This document shows positions 16,062 to 24,317 of a stretch of 64,000 bases of DNA, in pieces. Source of the DNA: Parapedobacter defluvii (GTDB taxonomy: Bacteria; Bacteroidota; Bacteroidia; Sphingobacteriales; Sphingobacteriaceae); NCBI RefSeq assembly GCF_014642075.1, contig NZ_BMIK01000001.1:558001-622000 (forward strand), in the 5' to 3' direction. The notes beneath the pieces are model-generated. The model was not told where the DNA came from, searched no databases, and saw only the letters and a list, made by a program, of their open reading frames with translations. The position numbers and the translations under genes are program-made. The first letter of the stretch is position 1. Every line of letters starts with the position of its first letter.

Positions 16062-17120
16062 ATGGCAGGCCGTCTTTCTGGCGTAAAAGAAATAGCGAGA
16101 AGAGCGAACGTTTCAATTGCTACTGTGGATCGTGTTATCCATAATCGGAAAGGCGTTTCGGAAACGACTCGACAGAAAATCAATGAAATCATTCAGGAAA
16201 TAGGGTTTCAACCCAATATTTTAGCTAGCCGTCTCGCTTCGAAGAAGACCAATCGTTTTGCTGTTTTAATTCCCGATGCAAGGGAAACCGATTATTGGAA
16301 GGCATCGTTAGACGGAATCGAGCGGGCCTATCAAGAGATCAAGCAATACGGTGTCTTCTTGGATCGGTATTTATTTGATCTCAACGATAAAAGTACGTTT
16401 GTCAAATATGTGAATGATATGCTCAAAGGCAGCTACGACGGTGTCGTTATGGCTCCTTCGTTTATCGAAGAAGCGGCCAGCTTCGCTTCGGCCTGTGCCG
16501 ATAGACAGATTCCATACGTATTTATCAATTCTGACGTGCCAAACCGGGATAGCCTGACCTATATCGGCCCCCATTTGTATCAGAGTGGCTATCAGGCCGG
16601 GCAGCTCATCCGCTTCGGATTAAAGCAGGGAAAAGTGCTGATTGTTAATATATCGAAGGAAATCGATGCGTATCATCATTTGCTCCGAAAGGAAGAAGGG
16701 TTTCGCCAATACATGGAAAACACCAACACTCCCGAAGCCCCTATCAGGGTTGAGAAGATTGATATTACCAATACAACAGATGAAGCGATACAGGATGCGC
16801 TTGACACATTCTTGAAAGAGCATACCGATATAGATGCTTTTTTTGTAACCAACTCAAGGGTAAAGAGTGTTGCAAAATACCTTCGCAATACTGCACGGCA
16901 ACATCGCATCTTGATCGGATATGATTTATCGGAAGAAAACATCGAGTACCTAAAAGATGGAACCATCGATTTCCTGATTGGCCAAAAGCCCGAAGAGCAG
17001 GGATATTTGGGTGTAATGTCGTTATTCCAACACGTAGTGGCGGATAAGAAAATAGCGAAGGAACAGTATATGCCGATTGACATTATTACCAAAGAAAATT
17101 TCGAATTTTATAAAAATTAA
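16062..17120 (+). CDS. LacI-family transcriptional regulator
   Basis: DNA-binding repressor with a periplasmic-binding-protein-like effector domain. The HTH and hinge are at the N-terminus (V-K-E-I-A-R-R-A-N-V-S-I-A-T-V-D-R-V, then the hinge N-I-L-A-S-R-L-A-S). A substrate-binding fold of about 280 residues follows, with F-A-V-L-I-P-D and I-L-I-G-Y-D-L-S. From the ATG at 16062 it is 352 residues; 16041 is the alternative. It is transcribed toward the Gfo/Idh-permease-NagA operon. Two palindromic sites in the gap behind it make it the probable local regulator. Confidence 0.88.
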   Translation: MAGRLSGVKEIARRANVSIATVDRVIHNRKGVSETTRQKINEIIQEIGFQPNILASRLASKKTNRFAVLIPDARETDYWKASLDGIERAYQEIKQYGVFLDRYLFDLNDKSTFVKYVNDMLKGSYDGVVMAPSFIEEAASFASACADRQIPYVFINSDVPNRDSLTYIGPHLYQSGYQAGQLIRFGLKQGKVLIVNISKEIDAYHHLLRKEEGFRQYMENTNTPEAPIRVEKIDITNTTDEAIQDALDTFLKEHTDIDAFFVTNSRVKSVAKYLRNTARQHRILIGYDLSEENIEYLKDGTIDFLIGQKPEEQGYLGVMSLFQHVVADKKIAKEQYMPIDIITKENFEFYKN

Positions 17121-17170
17121 CCGCTGATTTATAAAAATTTTGCAAATTTAAAATCTATTCAGTTACTTAG

Positions 17171-17183
17171 CGGGTACGTTACC
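17171..17183. promoter_or_regulatory. upstream candidate LacI-type operator
   Basis: CGGGTACGTTACC is an imperfect inverted repeat (GGTA-CGT-TACC). It repeats the first nine bases of the perfect palindrome 95 nt downstream. That distance is close to nine helical turns, which would suit DNA looping by a tetrameric or dimer-of-dimer repressor. Confidence 0.5.
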
Positions 17184-17265
17184 ATTTGTGAATTTAGCAA
17201 TAAATCTGAGGTTTTAGGAAGATAGCATAGGTAGTTGACGGCTACTCATTTGGATTTTATAGTTT

Positions 17266-17279
17266 CGGGTACGTACCCG
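17266..17279. promoter_or_regulatory. main candidate LacI-type operator
   Basis: CGGGTACGTACCCG is a perfect 14-bp palindrome with the central CG-like symmetry of LacI-family sites, 38 nt before the first oxidoreductase start. It directly follows a weak -7-like TAGTTTCG (17260-17267) with TTG at 17235, so bound repressor would block initiation. The order of the genes supports it as the target of the upstream LacI-type protein. Confidence 0.6.
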
Positions 17280-17316
17280 TAATGGTGTTGGCAAGTTTTG
17301 ATTTATAAAAAATGAC

Positions 17317-18309
17317 ATGGATAGAAGAAAATTCATTGCAAATGTTACCTGCGCTGCTGCAGGAATAGGAATGGGATTTCCTGCAGTTGAGGCTGTTGGT
17401 AAGCACATACTGTCACCGCTAAAGCGCGTGGGAATCATCGGGTTGGATACATCGCACAGCTTGGCATTTACTAAGGGCTTAAACGACCCTTCCAGCGCAT
17501 TGAGCACTTCCGGCTACCGGGTTACAGCTGCATATCCATATGGGAGTACAATTGAAGTCAGTACGAGCCGTATTCCGGGTTACATTAAAGACATTCAGCC
17601 GTACGGGGTGAAGATCGTGGAATCAATCCCTGCTTTGATGGCCGAGGTTGACTATGTACTGTTAGAGACCAACGACGGCAATCCGCGGCTCATGCAGGCC
17701 AAAGAGGTTATTGAGGCAGGGAAACCTATTTTTATCGATAAGCCTGTGGCGGCATCCTTCACAGATGTCCAAAAAATCTATGCACTGGCAGCCCAAAAAC
17801 AGGTACCTGTTTTCTCTGCCTCGTCGCTGCGGTATATGGACACCATTCAGGATGCCATCAACGGTAAAATCGGTAAAATTTTAGGGGCAGACACCTATAG
17901 CCCGGCAGCATTGGAACCGCATCATCCCGATCTTTTCTGGTACGGAATTCATGGTGTAGAGTCTCTCATTGCGTTAATGGGGGTAGGGTGCAAGGATGTA
18001 ATACGTATCTATACCGAAGGGACAGATGTGGTGGTGGGAACCTGGTCAGATGGCCGTATAGGTACCTTCCGCGGTACACGTACGGGCAAGCACACGTACG
18101 GTGGTACAGCGTATGGAGAGAAGGGCGATCTGACTTTGGGACCGTATAACGGTTACGATACATTACTAACCAAGATCATCCAGTTTTTCGATACCGGGAA
18201 GTCGCCGGTAGACACTCAAGAAACCTTAGAAATCTATCGGTTTATGGCTGCGGCCGATATCAGTAAGTCGCGCGGCGGTGCTAAGGTGGCATTAGCGGAG
18301 GTTGGTTAA
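17317..18309 (+). CDS. Tat-exported Gfo/Idh/MocA-family oxidoreductase (short form)
   Basis: NAD(P)-dependent sugar oxidoreductase family, 330 residues. The N-terminus has a twin-arginine signal (M-D-R-R-K-F-I-A-N-V, then an Ala/Gly-rich core), so it probably acts in the periplasm. The Rossmann region starts V-G-I-I-G-L-D-T-S-H, a degenerate glycine motif. The usual E-K-P is replaced by D-K-P (I-D-K-P-V-A-A-S). A conserved His follows in I-H-G-V-E-S-L. The substrate is unknown. It is the first gene behind the operator sites, 27 nt from the second oxidoreductase's open frame. Confidence 0.8.
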   Translation: MDRRKFIANVTCAAAGIGMGFPAVEAVGKHILSPLKRVGIIGLDTSHSLAFTKGLNDPSSALSTSGYRVTAAYPYGSTIEVSTSRIPGYIKDIQPYGVKIVESIPALMAEVDYVLLETNDGNPRLMQAKEVIEAGKPIFIDKPVAASFTDVQKIYALAAQKQVPVFSASSLRYMDTIQDAINGKIGKILGADTYSPAALEPHHPDLFWYGIHGVESLIALMGVGCKDVIRIYTEGTDVVVGTWSDGRIGTFRGTRTGKHTYGGTAYGEKGDLTLGPYNGYDTLLTKIIQFFDTGKSPVDTQETLEIYRFMAAADISKSRGGAKVALAEVG

Positions 18310-18351
18310 GTGATACATTACTCTTTTATTAACTAAATGATCGAAAGCAAA

Positions 18352-19692
18352 ATGAACGCAAGAAGGGATTTTATTAAAAAAACAACAATAGGCACCGCGG
18401 CTTTGTCAGTTGGCGGATTTTTTTCCGGCTTTGGCACACGGGCTTATGCGGGTATTATCGGAGCTAACGATCGCATCCGTGTAGCCATGATGGGCGTTAA
18501 TTCGCGTGGCCTTGCGTTGGCTAACAACTTTTCATCACAATCCAATTGTGAAGTTGTTTATATCTGCGATGTAGATTCCCGCGCAGCCGATAAGTGTGCC
18601 GGAGCCGTGGAAGGCAAACAAGGTTCACGGCCTAAAATTGAAGCGGACATCCGGAAATTACTGGAGAAAAAGGATTTTGATGCATTGGTGGTCGCCGCGC
18701 CGGATCACTGGCATGCGCCGGCTGCGATCATGGCTTCACAAGCCGGAAAACACGTATATCTTGAAAAGCCAGCCAGCCATAACCCAAGGGAAGGAGAGCT
18801 CTTGATTGCCACACAGAAAAAATATGGAAACGTAATCCAGATGGGGAACCAGCGGCGGTCATGGCCTAACGTTGCCCAGGCTATCCAGGAACTCCATAAC
18901 GGTATTATCGGTAAGGCCTATCTCGCTAAAACGTGGTACACCAATAACAGACCATCTATCGGTGTCGGTAAAACCGCGGCGGTACCCGGTTGGCTGAATT
19001 ACGATTTGTGGCAGGGTCCTGCTCCGCGCCGCACCTTTAAAGATAACCTGATCCATTACAACTGGCATTGGTTCTGGCATTGGGGAACGGGCGAAGCATT
19101 AAACAACGGAACACATATGGTCGATTTGGCCCGTTGGGGTTTACAGGTAGACTATCCGACGAAAGTGACATCGGCCGGTGGCCGCTACCGGTATCAGGAC
19201 GATTGGGAAACACCCGATACCCAGATCATTAACCTGGAGTTTTCTGACAAAAGCATGATCACCTGGGAAGGCAGAAGCTGTAACGGTACACCGGTAGAAG
19301 GATCTACGGTCGGCGTTATCTTCTACGGAGAAAATGGCTCGTTGCAAATTGAAGGAGGTAATGCGTATAAGGTGTATGACCTGAAAGGTAAACTGATGAA
19401 AGAAGTTAAAAACGATGTAACCATTGACGCACGAAATCTGACGGATCCGTCACAGGCTTTGGATGCCATCCATATCCAAAACTTTTTCGAAGGGATCAAA
19501 AACGGGCAGAAATTGGCGTCCGATATCGGAAGTGGCCACGTCAGCACCTTACTGGTGCAATTGGGTAACATCGCACAGCGCAGCGGTGGGCTTTTGGAAA
19601 CGGATCCGTCGAATGGCCATATCCTGAATAACAAAGAAGCACAGAAACTTTGGGGGCGTGAATATGAAAAGGGCTGGGAACCGAAGGTTTAA
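18352..19692 (+). CDS. Tat-exported Gfo/Idh/MocA-family oxidoreductase (long form)
   Basis: 446 residues from the ATG at 18352 (a further ATG at 18337 is in frame). A Tat signal opens the protein (M-N-A-R-R-D-F-I-K-K, then T-A-A-L-S-V-G-G-F). The Rossmann domain has V-A-M-M-G-V-N-S-R-G, D-H-W-H-A-P and the catalytic E-K-P (L-E-K-P-A-S-H). The C-terminal domain has an aromatic patch (Y-N-W-H-W-F-W-H-W-G-T-G-E) and G-T-H-M-V-D-L-A-R-W. Relatives include periplasmic glycoside-modifying members such as GH109-type enzymes. A sugar or glycoside oxidoreductase is likely, the exact substrate unknown. Confidence 0.85.
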   Translation: MNARRDFIKKTTIGTAALSVGGFFSGFGTRAYAGIIGANDRIRVAMMGVNSRGLALANNFSSQSNCEVVYICDVDSRAADKCAGAVEGKQGSRPKIEADIRKLLEKKDFDALVVAAPDHWHAPAAIMASQAGKHVYLEKPASHNPREGELLIATQKKYGNVIQMGNQRRSWPNVAQAIQELHNGIIGKAYLAKTWYTNNRPSIGVGKTAAVPGWLNYDLWQGPAPRRTFKDNLIHYNWHWFWHWGTGEALNNGTHMVDLARWGLQVDYPTKVTSAGGRYRYQDDWETPDTQIINLEFSDKSMITWEGRSCNGTPVEGSTVGVIFYGENGSLQIEGGNAYKVYDLKGKLMKEVKNDVTIDARNLTDPSQALDAIHIQNFFEGIKNGQKLASDIGSGHVSTLLVQLGNIAQRSGGLLETDPSNGHILNNKEAQKLWGREYEKGWEPKV

Positions 19693-19718
19693 GCGTAGCA
19701 CGCATAGGTGGTAACTAA

Positions 19719-21038
19719 ATGGCAGCATCGGCAAATTCGACGGTCAGCGTAGCATCGCTGTCGCGCCGCGATACGATCGTATCTATCCTCATCATCGCCG
19801 GGATGTTCTTCATCTTCGGATTCCTCTCCTGGATCAATGCGATACTCATCCCGTATTTCAAAATTGCATGCGAGCTTACCCACTTTCAGTCTTATCTTGT
19901 AGCATTCGCGTTTTACATCGCTTATTTCGTGATGTCTGTACCCTCATCCTACTTACTGAAGGCGGTCGGATTTAAGAAGGGTATGATGATCGGTTTTTTT
20001 GCACTTAGTTTGGGCGCATTCATCTTTGTCCCAGCCGCGATGACGCGTACGTATGGCTTGTTTCTCCTGGGGCTTTTTACGATAGGCGTAGGGCTGGCAA
20101 TTCTGCAGACTGCCGCCAATCCATATATCACTATTCTGGGTCCAAAGGAACGTGCGGCACAACGTATCAGCATCATGGGCATCTGCAACAAATTTGCCGG
20201 GATTGTGGCACCGTTGCTGTTTGCCGCAGCGGTTTTGCGCCCCACAGATCAAGCGTTGTTTGATAGCCTGGCATCCATGGCCGATGATGCGCGTGCCGCG
20301 GCGCTCGATGAATTGGTACGAAGGGTTATCGTTCCTTATTCGGTGGTAGGTGCGGTATTGTTGCTCGTGGGCATCGGTGTACGCTATTCACCCTTGCCGG
20401 AAATTGATACCGGTGAAGAGGAGGGAGATATTGCCCAGGCGAATACCGGAAAGACGAATATATTCCAGTTTCCCCATTTGGTTCTCGGGGCGGTGGCAAT
20501 CTTTATCCATGTGGGAGCACAGGTAATATCCATCGATACCGTTATCAATTATGCAGGTTCGATGGGTATCTCCTTGGTTGAGGCAAAAGTATTTCCCTCG
20601 TACACGTTGAGCATGGCTATTGTAGGTTATTTTTTAGGAATTTCGGTTATTCCGAGGTGGATCAGCCAGAAAAATATGCTGCGTCTCGTGACCTTTATGG
20701 GTGCGGTGCTTTCCGTATTGATTGTTTTTACCCGCGGCGAGGTGACGCTTTTTGGGCACCAAACGGATGTATCCATTTGGTTTATTGTCTTATTGGGAAT
20801 CCCTAATTCGCTCACTTGGGCCGGCATTTGGCCGCTGGCGATAGACGGTCTTGGCCGTTTTACCAAGATAGGCGCTTCCCTCATGATTATGGGGTTGTGT
20901 GGAAATGCCATACTGCCGTTGGTATATGGTTACTTTGCCGATAAAATCGGCCTGCGGGAGGCGTATTGGGTACTGCTGCCGTGTTATCTGTATTTGATTT
21001 ATTATGCGATGTGGGGTCACAAGCTTCGGAGGTGGTAA
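19719..21038 (+). CDS. FucP-like sugar:H+ symporter (MFS)
   Basis: 439-residue major facilitator with 12 predicted membrane segments, of the fucose/glucose/galactose permease branch. The hallmark L-Q-T-A-A-N-P-Y-I-T-I-L-G-P and the following A-A-Q-R-I-S-I-M-G-I-C-N-K-F-A-G of this branch are clear. In this phylum such permeases often import N-acetylglucosamine or other monosaccharides. Placement just ahead of a NagA-type deacetylase suggests an N-acetyl amino sugar. The ATG at 19719 lies 26 nt after the oxidoreductase stop. Confidence 0.88.
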   Translation: MAASANSTVSVASLSRRDTIVSILIIAGMFFIFGFLSWINAILIPYFKIACELTHFQSYLVAFAFYIAYFVMSVPSSYLLKAVGFKKGMMIGFFALSLGAFIFVPAAMTRTYGLFLLGLFTIGVGLAILQTAANPYITILGPKERAAQRISIMGICNKFAGIVAPLLFAAAVLRPTDQALFDSLASMADDARAAALDELVRRVIVPYSVVGAVLLLVGIGVRYSPLPEIDTGEEEGDIAQANTGKTNIFQFPHLVLGAVAIFIHVGAQVISIDTVINYAGSMGISLVEAKVFPSYTLSMAIVGYFLGISVIPRWISQKNMLRLVTFMGAVLSVLIVFTRGEVTLFGHQTDVSIWFIVLLGIPNSLTWAGIWPLAIDGLGRFTKIGASLMIMGLCGNAILPLVYGYFADKIGLREAYWVLLPCYLYLIYYAMWGHKLRRW

Positions 21039-21074
21039 AGAAGGTCCGTTGCATCAAAATTGGTGAAAATACAC

Positions 21075-22307
21075 ATGTCAAAAAGTGATATAAAGATTAT
21101 AAACGGTGAGATTATCACCCCATACCGTATCGTCAGGAACGGACAGTTATTTATACGGAATGGTAGGATTGAAGCGATAAGCGAACGCGACATAGACGTG
21201 CCGGACGCCCGGGTTATTGATGCCGGCGGGCATTACGTTGCACCCGGGTTTATCGACATCCATGTGCACGGTGGAGGTGGGAGTGACTTTATGGACGATA
21301 ACGTTGAGTCCTTTCTAGCAGTGGCCGAAACACACGCCCGTTATGGTACCACTGCCATGCTGCCTACTGTACTTACGAATACCAAAGTGGAAATTATCCG
21401 GTCGCTCAAACGGTATGAACAGGCGGCGGCAAGCAACATGCGTGGCTCGCGGTTTCTGGGTGTGCACATTGAAGGGCCCTATTTTTCCATGGAACAACGT
21501 GGTGCCCAGGATCCACGCTATATCCGGGATCCCGATCCGGCTGAATATTTCGAGATTCTGGACAGCTCGTCGTCCATCAAACGGTGGAGCGTTGCACCGG
21601 AAAAAAAGGGAGCGGTTCCGTTCGGAAGCATACTGCGTGAACGTGGCATCTTACCTTCCATCGCCCACTCCGATGCATTGTATAGCGATGTTGCCCACGC
21701 ATTCGAAAATGGATATTCGCTCGTAACTCATCTGTATTCCGCCATGTCCGGTGTTACACGTCGGAATGCTTTCCGCTACGGAGGTATCATTGAAAGTGCG
21801 TACCTAATTGACGAACTGGATGTGGAGATTATTGCCGATGGCAGACACCTGCCGCCGGAATTGCTTAAGTTGGTTTATAAGATCAAGGGCCCTGACCGTA
21901 CCGCGCTGATTACCGATGCAATGCGCGCCGCAGCCATGCCGGAAGGAAATAGTATACTTGGGAGTCTGACCGACGGCATAGAAGTACTTGTTGAAGACGG
22001 TGTGGCAAAATTGCCTGATCGTTCGGCGTTTGCGGGTAGCACTGCCACGGCCGACCGGTTAATACGCACCATGCGGGATATGGCCGATATACCCCTTATC
22101 GACGCCGTGCGTATGGCTACCACCACCCCCGCTCGCATACTGGGCCTTCAAGGGTCCATAGGTGCGCTCGCTCCCCGGATGGATGCAGATGTGATTATCT
22201 TTGATAACGACGTCAACATAAAAATGACGATGATTCAAGGCTGCATTGTTTACGAACCCGATTCGGAAACGACAAACTTCAGTGAAAACAATGAATACGA
22301 CAGTTAA
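21075..22307 (+). CDS. nagA: N-acetylglucosamine-6-phosphate deacetylase (NagA type)
   Basis: Amidohydrolase that deacetylates GlcNAc-6-phosphate. The 410-residue protein has the metal motif F-I-D-I-H-V-H-G-G-G-G. The Glu is in H-I-E-G-P-Y, the histidines are in I-A-H-S-D-A and V-T-H-L-Y-S-A-M, and the catalytic Asp is in L-I-T-D-A-M. The open frame begins with TTG at 21060, but the ATG at 21075 (M-S-K-S-D-I-K-I-I-N-G) is the natural start. No glucosamine-6-phosphate deaminase or kinase is in this operon, so those steps must be elsewhere or the substrate differs. Confidence 0.9.
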   Translation: MSKSDIKIINGEIITPYRIVRNGQLFIRNGRIEAISERDIDVPDARVIDAGGHYVAPGFIDIHVHGGGGSDFMDDNVESFLAVAETHARYGTTAMLPTVLTNTKVEIIRSLKRYEQAAASNMRGSRFLGVHIEGPYFSMEQRGAQDPRYIRDPDPAEYFEILDSSSSIKRWSVAPEKKGAVPFGSILRERGILPSIAHSDALYSDVAHAFENGYSLVTHLYSAMSGVTRRNAFRYGGIIESAYLIDELDVEIIADGRHLPPELLKLVYKIKGPDRTALITDAMRAAAMPEGNSILGSLTDGIEVLVEDGVAKLPDRSAFAGSTATADRLIRTMRDMADIPLIDAVRMATTTPARILGLQGSIGALAPRMDADVIIFDNDVNIKMTMIQGCIVYEPDSETTNFSENNEYDS

Positions 22308-22466
22308 TACTGCAAGACCACGGAGACACTGCTTTTTTCAGAAATATTAAAATTAGAAAGTTGAATTAATTGGAATTCATTATTCATTGTGCTTATCCAT
22401 AAATAATCTTACTTTAGCGCGTTAACATTTTTTAGATAGCTGCTAATACTGTTATAAACCGAGTTT

Positions 22467-23972
22467 ATGGACGAAAATTCTGTTGGAGGCGTTGCTGCTT
22501 CCTCCAAAAAAACCTTGTGGAAAGTCATCGGTGCCTCCTCCTTGGGCACATTGATCGAATGGTATGATTTTTACATCTTTGGCAGTCTTGCCATCGTGAT
22601 CTCTACCAAATTTTTTCCACCCGATAACCCCACGGCCGCGTTTCTGTCTACTTTGGCTACATTTGCCGCCGGCTTTGTCGTGAGGCCTTTTGGAGCGCTT
22701 TTTTTTGGCCGTTTAGGAGATATCATCGGCCGCAAGTACACGTTTATGGTTACGTTATTGTTGATGGGTTTGTCAACGTGCGCCATCGGGCTTGTGCCGG
22801 GATATCAGACGATCGGTTTCGTCGCCCCTGTATTGGTGTTGGTATTACGCTTGTTGCAAGGACTGGCACTTGGGGGAGAATACGGCGGAGCAGCCACGTA
22901 TGTAGCCGAACATTCGGAACCGCATAAGCGGGGGTTCCGTACTTCCTGGATACAGACGACCGCAACGGTTGGGTTGTTTATTTCCCTCGCGGTTATTATG
23001 CTCACCAAAAGCAGCATGTCTGCCGAGTCATTCGATGACTGGGGATGGCGTGTACCCTTCCTGATCTCCTCCGTTATGGTAGTCGTGTCCTATTTTATCC
23101 GGCGCAACATGGATGAGTCGCCATTGTTCAAAAAGGCCAAAAGCGAAGGAAAAACGTCCAGCAATCCGCTGAAGGAATCCTTCGGAAACAAGTATAATTT
23201 CAAATTTGTCCTGCTTGCACTGTTCGGTGCAACGATGGGGCAGGGGGTTATCTGGTATACCGGCCAGTTTTATGCACTGTCATTCCTGCAGAACGTGTGT
23301 CATGTAGACTTTGATCAGACCAACTTTATCATTGGTACAGCGTTGTTGGCCGGTACCGGTTTTTTTGTCTTTTTCGGCTGGCTGTCTGATCGCATTGGGC
23401 GCAAGCCCGTGATGCTCGCGGGTATGTTGCTGGCTATCCTGACGTACCGGCCCATATATGACCGGATGTACCAGCTAACGGATGTTACCGTTAAGCAGGA
23501 ATTGGTAGATCAACAACGTACAGAAGGAAATATCCTTATGAAGGCATACGATGATGGGAGTACCGCCACTTGGGTAAGTGAAGGCGAATCAGTAAAGCAG
23601 ACCGTACATGTGGGCAAGGGAGCCTTTTTTTCAATCGCACTGCTGGTATTTATTCAGGTACTGTATGTAACGATGGTGTATGGTCCGATCGCGGCGTTTC
23701 TGGTAGAGATGTTTCCGGTTCGGATTCGTTATACGTCCATGTCCTTACCTTACCATGTGGGGAATGGCATATTCGGCGGTCTACTGCCTGCGGTGGCAAC
23801 TTATCTGGTTACAAAAGCACAGATGGCGAATACCGCTGCCCAGCAGATTTCGGGAAATGCGCCCTATGAAAAGCCGCATTTGGAAGGGCTTTGGTATCCC
23901 ATTCTGATCGCCGGTGTGAGTTTTGTCATCGGCCTGCTTTATCTTAAAAATAAAAATCAAAATGTCCAATAA
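22467..23972 (+). CDS. MHS-family (ProP/ShiA-like) MFS permease with an enlarged loop
   Basis: 501-residue proton symporter of the metabolite:H+ branch. It begins with the branch signature G-T-L-I-E-W-Y-D-F-Y, then R-P-F-G-A-L-F-F-G-R-L-G-D-I-I-G-R-K-Y and L-A-L-G-G-E-Y-G-G-A. A polar insertion of about 50 residues (around 325-380, with E-L-V-D-Q-Q-R-T-E-G and W-V-S-E-G-E-S) separates two helices in the second half. The substrate is probably an organic acid or betaine-like compound, unproven. It lies 159 nt after nagA (that gap shows nothing clear) and 3 nt before a small membrane protein gene. Confidence 0.87.
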   Translation: MDENSVGGVAASSKKTLWKVIGASSLGTLIEWYDFYIFGSLAIVISTKFFPPDNPTAAFLSTLATFAAGFVVRPFGALFFGRLGDIIGRKYTFMVTLLLMGLSTCAIGLVPGYQTIGFVAPVLVLVLRLLQGLALGGEYGGAATYVAEHSEPHKRGFRTSWIQTTATVGLFISLAVIMLTKSSMSAESFDDWGWRVPFLISSVMVVVSYFIRRNMDESPLFKKAKSEGKTSSNPLKESFGNKYNFKFVLLALFGATMGQGVIWYTGQFYALSFLQNVCHVDFDQTNFIIGTALLAGTGFFVFFGWLSDRIGRKPVMLAGMLLAILTYRPIYDRMYQLTDVTVKQELVDQQRTEGNILMKAYDDGSTATWVSEGESVKQTVHVGKGAFFSIALLVFIQVLYVTMVYGPIAAFLVEMFPVRIRYTSMSLPYHVGNGIFGGLLPAVATYLVTKAQMANTAAQQISGNAPYEKPHLEGLWYPILIAGVSFVIGLLYLKNKNQNVQ

Positions 23973-23975
23973 GCC

Positions 23976-24200
23976 ATGAATACGATCAAGCGCATATTAG
24001 GTGTGGTTTGGATTCTGCTCGGACTGGCAGCAGGTTATTACCTGATCGTCAGCCAAGCCATCCCCCAGTTTACCAGTGGAAAAACGGAGGACTTGGTGCC
24101 CGCTATTATCTATACATTTATTCTGATGCCCATCATAACCGGGGGGCTGTGTATTTTTGGCTGGTATGCATTGCAGGGCGAGTACAACACAGTTGAATAG
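23976..24200 (+). CDS. small two-helix membrane protein next to the MHS permease (DUF6814-like)
   Basis: 74 residues, with two transmembrane segments (about 8-26 and 42-66) joined by a short loop with I-P-Q-F-T-S-G-K-T-E-D. No motif of known enzymes is present. It starts 3 nt after the permease stop, so the two are translated together. I recall the same small protein beside MHS permeases in other Bacteroidota (DUF6814), which suggests an accessory subunit. That role is inference. Confidence 0.75.
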   Translation: MNTIKRILGVVWILLGLAAGYYLIVSQAIPQFTSGKTEDLVPAIIYTFILMPIITGGLCIFGWYALQGEYNTVE

Positions 24201-24233
24201 CCGGTACGCGGTTGCTGCTACGGCTCTGTAAAG

Positions 24234-24251
24234 GCTGCATCCGCTTGCAGC
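24234..24251 (+). terminator. weak stem-loop after the permease operon
   Basis: GCTGCA / TGCAGC form a 6-bp stem with a 6-nt loop, 34 nt after the small protein's stop. There is no strong U-run, so it is only a candidate transcription end. Confidence 0.3.
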
Positions 24252-24317
24252 TGTCAAAATGATTCATTACGTTTAGGCAGGATTCAGTATTTTAGTAGTT
24301 CCTGTAATTCGACGTAT

